Positions 54,252 to 63,383 of a DNA stretch of 64,000 nucleotides are shown in pieces. The number at the start of each line of letters is the position of its first letter. Within the stretch, counting starts at the first letter, position 1. This DNA is from Synergistaceae bacterium (GTDB lineage Bacteria; Synergistota; Synergistia; Synergistales; Aminobacteriaceae). The stretch covers positions 1 through 64,000 of the forward strand of contig JAFSJJ010000021.1 in NCBI GenBank assembly GCA_017439345.1, in the 5' to 3' direction. The notes under the pieces are model-generated. The model was not told the DNA's origin. It saw nothing but the letters and a program-made list of their open reading frames with translations, and did not search any database. The position numbers and the translations under genes are program-made.

Positions 54252-57200
54252 TTAGTGCTTCTTATTGCGAATCAACGCGAGTCCCGCCAAAGCTAATAAC
54301 ATTCCTGAAGCAATGCCCGAGTTACAGCCTCCGCCGGAATTTTCGAGATAATAGTCTTCTTCATCGTCTTCCTCAGGAGTGCCGGAAACAGTTACGTCCA
54401 TGCTGTTATTAGTCAAGCCTGTATCATAGTTATAAATGATTGTCGCAGGTGCCTTGTCAAATATAATTTTCCCGGTCTCTGGGTATTCTGAGTCGTCGTA
54501 CTCTATCGCGTTGCCTGACTCGTCATAGCCTGTTACGTTGATTAAATTTTCGTCGCCGGAATTTACTGCACTGTTGATAACTATTCCTGCCGTTGAAACA
54601 TCGCTGTCATTATCATAGCTGAGAAGGAACGCTGCCAAGTCAAATATTCTCTCGAGCAAAGATTTATATGCACGTTGATTCTTTGCGTTGAGTCTTTCCA
54701 GCTTATTTAGTCCGAAGTGGTCTTTATGGAATCTCCTGATTCTGTTGTTCTGGAAGTTAAGATAGCGCATTTCAGTACAGCCCGTTAAATCAAGTTTGCT
54801 GACTTTGGCATTTGCAAAGTGAAGGGTCTTGAGGTTCTTGCAGCCGCTCGCATTAATCTCGCTAATATCTGTGCTGCTGAGTTGAAGCTCCTCTATGAAT
54901 TCATTTCCTGCCACATCAACAGATACAAGACCCTTGCAGTCTTCTGCGTTGACGTTCTTAATATTGCAGCCCTTGAGATTCAGAGTCTTTATTGCAGTAT
55001 TCCCGGACAGATTCACGCTTTCAAGCTGTAATTTACCCAGAACTCTCAAATCAAGATTTTCACCTAGAGAGACTGCTTCCGTTAAGTCAAGAGTCTGCAA
55101 GTGCGGCATTAATTCAGCAATTCCGTTAAGATCCGTAATCTTTGCAGGAATCTTGAATTCTGTCAGAGTCGCGAGCTGTTCAGCCGATAAGCCCAGAGTC
55201 TCTGTTAAATATTTGCTGAGAGTCTGATTCTCCTCAGGTTCAGTAAGAGTATCAAGATTTAACTCGAACTTTTCAACGGTTATATTCACTACGCTGCTTG
55301 CTTCTCCTGCGTCATTCTTGGCCGTGATTGTGTAAGTGTAGCTCCCTTCAGTATTATTCATTGCTATAGTTCCTGAAATTGTATAGCTGGTGCCGTTGTC
55401 TGCCTCTGCTCCTGTTAATCCATCCGGTAGAGTCCCGGACGCTGACCACGTTAAATTATCTCCTGATGTTGCGTTGATAACTATATTTTCAATCGCGTCG
55501 CCTTCCTGATAGGTATTATTAATCTCTGACTCAGAAAGAACCGGCTTAAATGATTTAGGTTCAGTAGTGCTTCCGCCTTCGTCTGTGTTATCAGCAGCAT
55601 TGATTGTTATAGTAATTTGCGCGTCCGTCTTACCTGCTGCGTTCTCTGCTGTTACTGTGTAAGTATATGGCGAGTCCGCCGCTGTCCCTGAATCCGGAGT
55701 CCCTGTTATCGTGAAAGTATTATCCTTGTCCGAGGCAGTCAACCCCTTAGGAAGAGTCCCTGAGCTTGACCATGTTACGGTATCTTTATTCTTTGCAGTG
55801 ATCGTGAAGTCGGTCATAGCTTCGCCCTCAGTGAGAGTTATTTCCTTATCACATGAAAGCACAGGAGCAATAATAACGTTTACAGTAACTATAGTTGTTG
55901 TCTTGCCTGCATCATTGCTTGCAGTTACGTTATAAGTGTACGGAGAATTCGCGACCGTCCCTGCTGCAGGAGTCCCTGATATAGTGAAAGTTGTATCTGT
56001 GCTGGCTGTTGTCAGACCATCAGGAAGAGTCCCAGACGTTGACAAAATTATATCGAGTCCCTGAGTCACTGTTATCGTCTGAGCAGTTATCGGCTTGCTC
56101 TCTATAGCGTCAATCGTGAGAGTTTCAGGACTTAGTACAGGAACTTTGACTTTCTCGACTGCACCAATAGAAGGGGGATTATTTCTCGTGTGTCCGATCT
56201 GGTCTTTTTCAGGAGCATCCTCTGCCGTGCCTTTACCCTCCAGCGCGCTTAACTCTGAGTTATCCTCTATCCTGTACACTGTATGAGTTACTCCGTTGAC
56301 TGTTACTTCTTTGGGAGTCTGTGTGTTCCATGAAGATATTGCGATGTTATGCGTTGTGTCATCGAACGTTATACCACTGAGTCCGGAAGGAAATGCGCTG
56401 TATGTAGCGGTTATCGTACCACTATTACGATTATAAATTACGTTATTTGCATCCCCCCACACGAAAGTATTTTTCATTGTCAGCGTAGCAGAATAATTAT
56501 AAACACCTCCGCCGTTTGTTGCAGTGTTGTTTGCGACTGTGCAGTTAGTCATCGTCAGCGGACCATTACCATTATTATTCTTACCATTAAAGACGCCACC
56601 GCCGCCCAGTGAGCCTGTTGTTTTGTTGCCTGAAATGGTGCAGTTTGTCATTGTCAGCGTTCCACCATCCTTAAAGACGCCACCGCCGCCGTAATTGCCT
56701 GTTGATGTGTTGTTTGCAATTGTGCAGTTAGTCATCGTCAGCGTACCTTGATACTCATTATAGACTCCTCCGCCATTTGAAGCAGTGTTGCCTGAAACGG
56801 TGCAGTTAGTCATCGTCAGCGTACCTCGATTCTGGACTCCTCCGCCGCTGGAACCGTTGCCTCCTGTGATGATCAAACCGTCAAGTGTAACAGTCTTGCC
56901 TGAGGTGATGAATATAACCACATTGCTTAAACTTTCGCCCTTAATTGTTGTTGTGCCTGTCCGGGAGTTTATGCCTGAGTCGCCGTCTTTGAAGCCCCCG
57001 TAAACTGTTACATTCTTATCGATTGTGATCATGTTACTGCCTGTTATAGTGAAGGTGCCGTCTTTGATGTAAACGATGTCGTCTGCTTGTACTTTGTTGC
57101 TGAAAAAGTCCTTAAATGTTTTAGTGCTTGTATCAGCTGTTGCAGTTGACCATTTAGAAGAGTTATATTCTGTAGTTGAGTCATCTTGTGCATATGTAAT

Positions 57201-57314
57201 CGATGTGCCTTCCGTAAGTTCTGTAACGTACCACGCCGAAGCCCCTAACGCCTGCGAGCAGACAATTGGAACGAACATAAAACATAATAGAGCGATGAAA
57301 AATTTTCTTCTCAT
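54252..57314 (-). CDS. Synerg-CTERM surface protein 1: beta-helix, Ig-like repeats, leucine-rich region
   Basis: 1020 residues. Signal peptide (1-24, ALG-AS); a parallel beta-helix region (about 90-320) with repeats TMTNCTVSGNTA..GGGVYN; three He-PIG-type Ig-like repeats (about 390-690, SGTLPDGL...FTISGTP...YTYTVTA); a leucine-rich part (about 720-880, LDLTEAVSLGENLDLRVLG); C-terminus SGGGCNSGIASGMLLALAGLALIRNKKH spaced as sorting signal. Probably a cell-surface adhesin or polysaccharide-binding protein. Paralogue of the next gene. It has its own promoter with a G10 tract upstream. Confidence 0.85.
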   Translation of the reverse strand: MRRKFFIALLCFMFVPIVCSQALGASAWYVTELTEGTSITYAQDDSTTEYNSSKWSTATADTSTKTFKDFFSNKVQADDIVYIKDGTFTITGSNMITIDKNVTVYGGFKDGDSGINSRTGTTTIKGESLSNVVIFITSGKTVTLDGLIITGGNGSSGGGVQNRGTLTMTNCTVSGNTASNGGGVYNEYQGTLTMTNCTIANNTSTGNYGGGGVFKDGGTLTMTNCTISGNKTTGSLGGGGVFNGKNNNGNGPLTMTNCTVANNTATNGGGVYNYSATLTMKNTFVWGDANNVIYNRNSGTITATYSAFPSGLSGITFDDTTHNIAISSWNTQTPKEVTVNGVTHTVYRIEDNSELSALEGKGTAEDAPEKDQIGHTRNNPPSIGAVEKVKVPVLSPETLTIDAIESKPITAQTITVTQGLDIILSTSGTLPDGLTTASTDTTFTISGTPAAGTVANSPYTYNVTASNDAGKTTTIVTVNVIIAPVLSCDKEITLTEGEAMTDFTITAKNKDTVTWSSSGTLPKGLTASDKDNTFTITGTPDSGTAADSPYTYTVTAENAAGKTDAQITITINAADNTDEGGSTTEPKSFKPVLSESEINNTYQEGDAIENIVINATSGDNLTWSASGTLPDGLTGAEADNGTSYTISGTIAMNNTEGSYTYTITAKNDAGEASSVVNITVEKFELNLDTLTEPEENQTLSKYLTETLGLSAEQLATLTEFKIPAKITDLNGIAELMPHLQTLDLTEAVSLGENLDLRVLGKLQLESVNLSGNTAIKTLNLKGCNIKNVNAEDCKGLVSVDVAGNEFIEELQLSSTDISEINASGCKNLKTLHFANAKVSKLDLTGCTEMRYLNFQNNRIRRFHKDHFGLNKLERLNAKNQRAYKSLLERIFDLAAFLLSYDNDSDVSTAGIVINSAVNSGDENLINVTGYDESGNAIEYDDSEYPETGKIIFDKAPATIIYNYDTGLTNNSMDVTVSGTPEEDDEEDYYLENSGGGCNSGIASGMLLALAGLALIRNKKH

Positions 57315-57372
57315 ATAATAATCTCCTTCTTGTCGTAGAGTGAACTAGTTGACATAAAATTTTTAGTAGATT

Positions 57373-57422
57373 ATTATATTTAACACTTCGCTAAAATAAA
57401 TCGTGTAATTTACCCCCCCCCC
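57373..57422 (-). promoter_or_regulatory. Promoter with G10 tract, surface protein gene 1
   Basis: Reading the minus strand: ten G (57422-57413), 34 bases, TATAAT (57378-57373). The gene starts 59 bases further on. Same spacing as in the paralogue. Slippage in the tract could alter transcription. Confidence 0.65.
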
Positions 57423-57469
57423 TATACGCCGTTTTGCTGATGTAAAATTTGTGATTGTGTGCATAAAAA

Positions 57470-57500
57470 TTCTCCCTGCATGAATCACACACAGAGAGAA
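57470..57500 (-). terminator. Terminator of surface protein gene 2
   Basis: TTCTCTCTG pairs with CAGGGAGAA around TGTGTGATTCATG, then TTTTTATG. Same sequence family as 61148-61176. Confidence 0.8.
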
Positions 57501-57521
57501 CCGAATTGTCGTAGAAATTAT

Positions 57522-60500
57522 TTAGCGCTTCCTTCTGTGAATGAAAGCGAGTCCCGTCAACATTAACAACGCTCCTGAAGTGAAACCTGAGTCACAGCCC
57601 CCCGAACCTCCAAGATCAGAAATATCATTAGGAGCACCCGAAATAGTTACGTCCATTTTGCTTAAGCCTGTATCATAGTTATAAACTATCTTTGCAGGAG
57701 CCTCTTTAAATTTAATCTCTCCGGTATCTGCATATTCTGAAGCATCGTACTCTATAGCATTGCCTGAGTCATCGTAGCCTGTTATATCAATTAAGTTTTT
57801 ATCGCCGGAACTTACTGCACTATTGATAACTAAGACTCCGCTTGTAATATTTTCATCGTCATTAACTTCTCCTGATTCTGAGTCTGAATCTGAGTCAAAG
57901 TCTGAGTCTGAGTCTGATTCTGAAGATAGCATGAACGCCATTAAATCAAATCGCTTCTTGATAGAAGATTCAATTGCATTCTGATTCTTTGCGTTGATTA
58001 TTTCAAGTTTGCTGAGTCCGAAGTGATCTTGATTGAACCGCCTGACCCTGTTGTTCTTGAAAATAAGTTCGCGCATTTCATTGCAGCCCGTAAAATCTAA
58101 CCTGCTGACTTTGGCATTAGCGAAGTGAAGAGTCTTGAGGTTGATGCAGTATCTTGTGTTTATCTCGCTTATATCTGTGCTGTCAAGATAAAGTTCTTCA
58201 ATGAATTCATTGCCGGCTATGTTAATAGATACAAGTTCCCTGCAGCTTTCCGCATTGACGATTTGAATATTGCAGTCACTGAGCTTCAGAGTCTTTATTG
58301 CAGAGTTCCCGGACAAATTCAATTCTTCAAGCTCTAAATCACCAAGAACGCTTAAATCGAGATTTTCGCCGAGAGAGTCAGCCTCTGTTAAGTCAAGTAC
58401 TTTCAAGTTCGGCATTAATTCATCAATTCTATCAAGCGTTGTAACCCTTGAAGGTATCTTAATTTCTGTCAATGCTGTCATTTGTTCGCGTGATAAGTTC
58501 AGGGTATCTGATAAGTATTCGCTTAGAGTCTGATTCGTCTCAGGTTCAGGCATAGTATCAGGATTGAGCGTAAACTTTTCAACCGTTATTTTGACTACAC
58601 ATCCTGCCTCACCTGAAGAGTTCTTTGCCGTTAGTGTGTAATAATAGCTGCCTGCAGTATTCATTGCTATTTTGCCTGAGATAGTGAAGCCCTTGCTGTC
58701 GTCTGACTCCGTTACTGTCAATCCGTCCGGCAGAGTCCCAGATGCTGACCACGTCAAATTATCTCCTGACACTGCTTTGATGATTATATCTTCAATAGTG
58801 CTGCCTTCATTATACGTATTATTAATCTCTGAGTCCGATAGAACAGGCTTAACCGGTGAGCTTCCTGCTGCTATAACTGTTATAACAACATTCGCTTTTG
58901 CAGTGCCGGCTGTGTTCGATGCCTTCACAGTATAATTATACGGTGAGTTAGCATTTGTCCCTTCAGCAGGAGTCCCTGTTATAGAGAATACGTTATCGCG
59001 GCTCGATACTTCTAACCCTTTAGGAAGAGTCCCGGACCCCGACCAAGTTATATTAGTCCCTGCTATGGCAATAACTCTTATCGGTAAGTTTTCGCTGCCT
59101 TCATGTAACGAGTGCGCAATGTCTGTCTCAAAGAGAACTGGTGCAGAAAGCGATAATCTTTCAGGTACTCCTGGTAATGATTTCAGTACAACAATCGTTA
59201 TGACTTCTATTGTCTTGCCTGCGGTGTTCTCGGCCGTTACGATGTAATTATACATTGAGTCTGACGCTGTACCCTTGCTCGGAGTCCCTGAAATGGTGAA
59301 AGTATTATTCTTGTTCGAAGCTGTTAATCCGTTCGGAAGAGTCCCGGAGCCTGCCCACGTCATTTTATTATTTCCGTTCAATGCAGTTATCGTTAAGGCT
59401 GTCATAGTTTCCCCTTCAGTGAGAATTATTACGTTGTCGCATGAAAGAATAGGAGCAGCAATACCTACATTTATAGTCACTGTACTTGTTGTAGTGCCTG
59501 CGCTGTTGGCTGCGGTTACTTTATAAGTATACGGGGAGTTCGAAGCTGTTCCGATTGCAGGAGTTCCGGAGATCGTGAAAGTTTTATCTGTATTTGATGC
59601 TGCAAGACCATCGGGTAGCTTCCCAGAAGTTGACCATTTTATATCGAGTCCCTGAACAGCCGTTACCATCGTTATAGCTTTGCCTTCTGCTGCGTCAATG
59701 GTGAGAGTTTTAGACATTACAGGGGCATGAACTATTTCTACAGCACCTATGCAGGGGGGATTATATCTTGTGTGGCCGAGCTGGTCTTTCTCTGGAGTGT
59801 CGTTAGTATTTGTCCCTGCACCTTCGAGATCACTTAACTCCGGATTATCTTCTATTCTGTATACAGTGTGGGTTACTCCGTTGACTTCTACTTCTTTTGA
59901 TTTCTGAGTGTTCCATGAAGATATTGCGATATTTCCCGTGCCTGTAAGCTGTGTAGGAGCTGCGCAGTATGTAGCGGTTATAGTACCATTAATTAATTTT
60001 GTGTTCCCCCACAGAAACGTATTTGTCATCGTCAGCGTACCGGTGCTAGCGTTAGAGATTCCGGTGCCGTTGGCTGTCTTTGTCACTGTGTTATTTGTAA
60101 TAGTGCAGTTTGTCATTGTCAATGTACTGCCGCTGTTACGAACTCCTCCACCGTAAGTAGATGCTGTCCCCATGACATTGTTATTTGAAATAGTACAATT
60201 TATCATTGTCAGCGTACCAGAGGTAGTTCCATTGTTATAATTAGCAATTCCTCCGCCGGTTGTGTTGCTTGTCTCGTTAGCTGAGCCTGCCGTGTTATCT
60301 GAAATAGTGCAGTTTATCATTGTCAACGTACCGCCTAAGTTATAAACTCCGCCTCCCGTTAGTCCTGAGTTGTTAGCTGAAATAGTACAGTTTGTCACTG
60401 TCAACGTACCGCCATAGTTATAAATTCCACCGCCCCTGCTTGTTGCCTTGTTGCCTGTAATAGTGCAGTTTGTTATTTCCAGCGTACCATAATTAAAGAC

Positions 60501-60986
60501 TCCTCCGCCGTAGTTTGATGAATTTCCTCCTGTGAGGGTTAAGCCGTCAAGTTTTACATTCGATTTAGTTGATGAATTGCCAATTCGTATAACCGGGCTA
60601 GGCTTTGTTGTGTTTTGTTGAATCGTAGTATTTCCTGTTCTAGAGTCTATCGTTGTATCGCTGTCTTTGAAGCCTCCGTAGACTGTTATGTCCTGTGTGA
60701 TTTTTGTAGCATTAGCTGTGATAGTACCTTCTTTGATATAAACGACATCGCCTGCTTGTAGTGTTGATAAAGAGAAAAAAGCTGCTAATGATACTGTATC
60801 GTTAGTAGTTGCTGCTGCGCTCGACCATTTGCCAGAGTCATATTCTGTCGTTGTAGTGTCTTGTATATATTTGACTGTTGTGTTGGTGGATTTAACAACG
60901 TACCACGCCGAAGCCCCTAACGCCTGAGAGCTTGCAATTGGAACTAGCATTACACATAATAGAACGATGAAAATTTTTCTTACCAT
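57522..60986 (-). CDS. Synerg-CTERM surface protein 2, paralogue of protein 1
   Basis: 1154 residues from ATG 60986 (AGGAGG 14 bases upstream; the frame extends 13 codons more). Signal peptide ending ALG-AS identical to protein 1; beta-helix repeats (about 85-350); four Ig-like He-PIG repeats (about 430-830); leucine-rich region (about 860-1010); an Asp-Ser run (about 1035-1055); C-terminus SGGCDSGFTSGALLMLTGLAFIHRRKR spaced as sorting signal. One extra Ig-like repeat explains much of the length difference. Role as in protein 1. Confidence 0.85.
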   Translation of the reverse strand: MVRKIFIVLLCVMLVPIASSQALGASAWYVVKSTNTTVKYIQDTTTTEYDSGKWSSAAATTNDTVSLAAFFSLSTLQAGDVVYIKEGTITANATKITQDITVYGGFKDSDTTIDSRTGNTTIQQNTTKPSPVIRIGNSSTKSNVKLDGLTLTGGNSSNYGGGVFNYGTLEITNCTITGNKATSRGGGIYNYGGTLTVTNCTISANNSGLTGGGVYNLGGTLTMINCTISDNTAGSANETSNTTGGGIANYNNGTTSGTLTMINCTISNNNVMGTASTYGGGVRNSGSTLTMTNCTITNNTVTKTANGTGISNASTGTLTMTNTFLWGNTKLINGTITATYCAAPTQLTGTGNIAISSWNTQKSKEVEVNGVTHTVYRIEDNPELSDLEGAGTNTNDTPEKDQLGHTRYNPPCIGAVEIVHAPVMSKTLTIDAAEGKAITMVTAVQGLDIKWSTSGKLPDGLAASNTDKTFTISGTPAIGTASNSPYTYKVTAANSAGTTTSTVTINVGIAAPILSCDNVIILTEGETMTALTITALNGNNKMTWAGSGTLPNGLTASNKNNTFTISGTPSKGTASDSMYNYIVTAENTAGKTIEVITIVVLKSLPGVPERLSLSAPVLFETDIAHSLHEGSENLPIRVIAIAGTNITWSGSGTLPKGLEVSSRDNVFSITGTPAEGTNANSPYNYTVKASNTAGTAKANVVITVIAAGSSPVKPVLSDSEINNTYNEGSTIEDIIIKAVSGDNLTWSASGTLPDGLTVTESDDSKGFTISGKIAMNTAGSYYYTLTAKNSSGEAGCVVKITVEKFTLNPDTMPEPETNQTLSEYLSDTLNLSREQMTALTEIKIPSRVTTLDRIDELMPNLKVLDLTEADSLGENLDLSVLGDLELEELNLSGNSAIKTLKLSDCNIQIVNAESCRELVSINIAGNEFIEELYLDSTDISEINTRYCINLKTLHFANAKVSRLDFTGCNEMRELIFKNNRVRRFNQDHFGLSKLEIINAKNQNAIESSIKKRFDLMAFMLSSESDSDSDFDSDSDSESGEVNDDENITSGVLVINSAVSSGDKNLIDITGYDDSGNAIEYDASEYADTGEIKFKEAPAKIVYNYDTGLSKMDVTISGAPNDISDLGGSGGCDSGFTSGALLMLTGLAFIHRRKR
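57874..57920 (-). repeat. Period-6 GANTC array in surface protein gene 2
   Basis: Eight GANTC-type sites mostly six bases apart, read as Asp-Ser/Glu-Ser codons. The paralogue lacks this run. Confidence 0.85.
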
Positions 60987-61047
60987 GTAAGTATTTATGT
61001 CCTCCTTGTTGTGACGTAAATTCATTGCACAAAATTTTTAGGAGTTT

Positions 61048-61097
61048 ATTATATTTTATAGAGCGTTTAGATAAATCATATATTTTACCCCCCCCCC
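61048..61097 (-). promoter_or_regulatory. Promoter with G10 tract, surface protein gene 2
   Basis: Minus strand: ten G (61097-61088), 34 bases, TATAAT (61053-61048). Start codon 62 bases on. Identical architecture to 57373-57422. Confidence 0.65.
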
Positions 61098-61147
61098 TAG
61101 TTATGTATTTTTACTGATGTGAAATTTATGATTGTGTGCATAAAAAA

Positions 61148-61176
61148 TTCTCCCTGCATGAATCACACAGAGAGAA
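61148..61176 (-). terminator. Terminator of the reductase/ABC operon
   Basis: TTCTCTCTG pairs with CAGGGAGAA around TGTGATTCATG, then TTTTTTATG on the minus strand. Confidence 0.85.
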
Positions 61177-61193
61177 CCGAAAATTTTTGCGCT

Positions 61194-62345
61194 TTACGCT
61201 GCGTTCATCATCATCTCGATAAATGCTCCGAGCCGAGTCTCAATCTGTCCCTTGTCCGACTGTGAAAAATCTGTGTCGAGTCTCAAGTAGGGTAATGCTA
61301 ATTCATTCTGAACGAGATTCATAACGTTGTATGCTTCAACCGCGAACGTATGACAGCCATGAAGCACGATCTCAATTACTCCGTCGGCCTGGTATTCGCG
61401 CGTTAATGCTCTGATGTCGTCGAATCTCTGAGTATTCGGAGTCATGACTGAGCAGTTAATCTTCAAGTAACGTTCTGCAATTGCCCTGAAGGGTTCAGCG
61501 TTCTCGTCAATCATGAATTTCTGAGTTCGAGGCCCTGCGCAGTTGTCTGCACAAACATAATCTGCTCCGAGTTCTTCGAGGGTCTTAATGACTTTATCGC
61601 GCACTCCTGCATTTGGACAGCCTGTAATTAACACTCTCGGACGGTCAGCTTTGCCTTCTCTGACGCGTTCACGAAATTCACGGGTGATTTTGTTAATCTT
61701 CGCAACTAAGTCATCATCAGTGAAGTGAAAATCTGCGCTCTCTGCAACGGTGCTTATCTCGTAGCCTGACACAGGGGAGGGCTTGAGCTTGGCGACTTCG
61801 TACAAATCTACTATTGCACGGCGAACTTTATTGCGATACACGATAGCTTCATGCAATTTGTCAGGAGTAATCTGAACGTGAAATAAATCCTCAAGAAATT
61901 TTGCGGCGCGTTTGACCTCATCAGTCCATGACTCGATTGCTAGTGCCTGGTCGCGTCCCTGAGGCAGATTCATAACGTGGACGGGCTTAATTAAATTCAT
62001 TAGCTCATACATTTTCTTTTTGCCGTCGCATGTAGTCTCGGCTAATATTCCGTCAGAGAAATAAAAGAACGGACATTGATCGGTCATAGCCATTCCGTAG
62101 CTCGCTTTGATTAACGGACATAGAGTCTTGGGTAAACGTGTCTCAGCTTCGGGGATTCCCTGTTCAGATTTACCGCAGAGTCCGACTGAAATTGCTCCGG
62201 CAGCATAGACTAACTCAACAGGAGTATACGAACAGAATACGCCCACAACTTTTTTGCCTCGCTGTTTAGCTTCATAGAGTGCCATGAAAGATTTTTTGCG
62301 GGCATCGTTGAATGACTCAAAATTTTTCGGAAGTGATAAAGACAT
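61194..62345 (-). CDS. 2-hydroxyacyl-CoA dehydratase family / double-cubane cluster reductase
   Basis: 383 residues. GVFCSYTPVELVYAAGAISVGLCG (about 36-59), LPKTLCPLIKASYG (about 70-83), ETTCDGKKKMYELM (about 103-116) and ITGCPNAGVRDKVI place it with HgdB/BcrC-like and YjiM-type proteins that hold 4Fe-4S or double-cubane clusters. Members use ATP-driven activators for low-potential reductions. No activator (HgdC-like) gene is in the window. It follows the binding-protein gene by 6 bases, so reduction and uptake may be linked. Confidence 0.85.
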   Translation of the reverse strand: MSLSLPKNFESFNDARKKSFMALYEAKQRGKKVVGVFCSYTPVELVYAAGAISVGLCGKSEQGIPEAETRLPKTLCPLIKASYGMAMTDQCPFFYFSDGILAETTCDGKKKMYELMNLIKPVHVMNLPQGRDQALAIESWTDEVKRAAKFLEDLFHVQITPDKLHEAIVYRNKVRRAIVDLYEVAKLKPSPVSGYEISTVAESADFHFTDDDLVAKINKITREFRERVREGKADRPRVLITGCPNAGVRDKVIKTLEELGADYVCADNCAGPRTQKFMIDENAEPFRAIAERYLKINCSVMTPNTQRFDDIRALTREYQADGVIEIVLHGCHTFAVEAYNVMNLVQNELALPYLRLDTDFSQSDKGQIETRLGAFIEMMMNAA

Positions 62346-62351
62346 AATTCA

Positions 62352-63362
62352 TTACTCCTTCATAAGGACTCCGTCCCAGATCATATTTAATACTTCGTCA
62401 GTGTCTCTTGAAGCGTCAAGAATTCCGCAAGTTTTATAGTCGTCAATAACTTTTCTGAGTGTAGATTCTGTGTTAGCGTCAGTTACGGAATAATCAAGGG
62501 TGTTATAGAACGCTAAGACCTTATCAAACTCGCCTGAAGCCCATTTGTTCTCGAGCATTAATTTAATCGTCTCTTCACGATTTGCCATTATCCACTTTCT
62601 TGCATTCTCGTGAGCGCGGGTTAATTTCTTTGCTGTAATCGGACTGTTCTCGACTATATCCTTTGCGATTGCGTAAATGCAGCAGGTTTCATCTTTGAAG
62701 TCGTCATCAAATGTGATAGAGCGTATTATTCTTAATGTCCCGTTCTCTAAGAATTTCTGAATGAACTGATCACTTAACAATGCAGCAGCTACTTCACCGT
62801 TCTGCATAGCTAACACGGCAGCACCTGAGTCAGTCGACTTATATTTAACGCCTCTGACCGGGTCAATTCCGTCACGCAATAAAAATCTCATCGTAATATT
62901 CTGGTCAGAGCCTCCGATGCTCGTAGTTATTGCTATTGTCTTGCCGATTAAGTCCTTCGTTGTCTTGTAGGGACTATCAGCTAACACGCACAATGATTTA
63001 CAGCCTGTGTGCATTCCCGTTGTGAATTTCATTTGGACTCCGTTTGCAGCAGGAACAAGAAGGGTTGCGATATGACCGCCTGCTATGTCGATTTTGTGAG
63101 TCCCTAATGCGTCGCCGAGTGCCACTGTGTCGCCCTGATAGCGTACAAGTTCGGTCTTGATTCCTTCAGCCTCGTAGAAGCCCTTGACCTGAGTGATTCC
63201 TAAAGTTCCCGTGCAAAGTCCGCCGTTGTAGCCGATCTTGATGACTCTACCGTAAGCAGGTTCTTTCTTCCATGCTTCGAGTTCCTCTTCAGGGGTCATA
63301 GCAAAAGCACATGATACGAATAATAATGAAATAACTAACATTGCCGCAAAAATTTTTCTCAT
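62352..63362 (-). CDS. NitT/TauT-type ABC transporter substrate-binding protein
   Basis: 336 residues. Signal peptide (1-21, AFA-MT; Cys18 could make a lipoprotein). SsuA/THI5-like fold: IKIGYNGGLCTGTLGITQVKGFYEAEGIKTELVRY (about 41-75), VPAANGVQMKFTTGMHTGC, and TIAITTSIGGSDQNITMRFLL. Binds a small organic anion or sulfonate-like ligand; the ligand is not predictable. Genes around it code the ATPase and a reductase. Confidence 0.88.
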   Translation of the reverse strand: MRKIFAAMLVISLLFVSCAFAMTPEEELEAWKKEPAYGRVIKIGYNGGLCTGTLGITQVKGFYEAEGIKTELVRYQGDTVALGDALGTHKIDIAGGHIATLLVPAANGVQMKFTTGMHTGCKSLCVLADSPYKTTKDLIGKTIAITTSIGGSDQNITMRFLLRDGIDPVRGVKYKSTDSGAAVLAMQNGEVAAALLSDQFIQKFLENGTLRIIRSITFDDDFKDETCCIYAIAKDIVENSPITAKKLTRAHENARKWIMANREETIKLMLENKWASGEFDKVLAFYNTLDYSVTDANTESTLRKVIDDYKTCGILDASRDTDEVLNMIWDGVLMKE

Positions 63363-63383
63363 TGCGACTCCTCCTTTAATGAA

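Noticed and set aside
54895-59526. Several plus-strand frames of 70 to 110 codons opposite the two surface-protein genes
   Set aside because: They mirror repeated beta-strand sequence on the coding strand, lack ribosome sites and recur at matching places in both paralogues.
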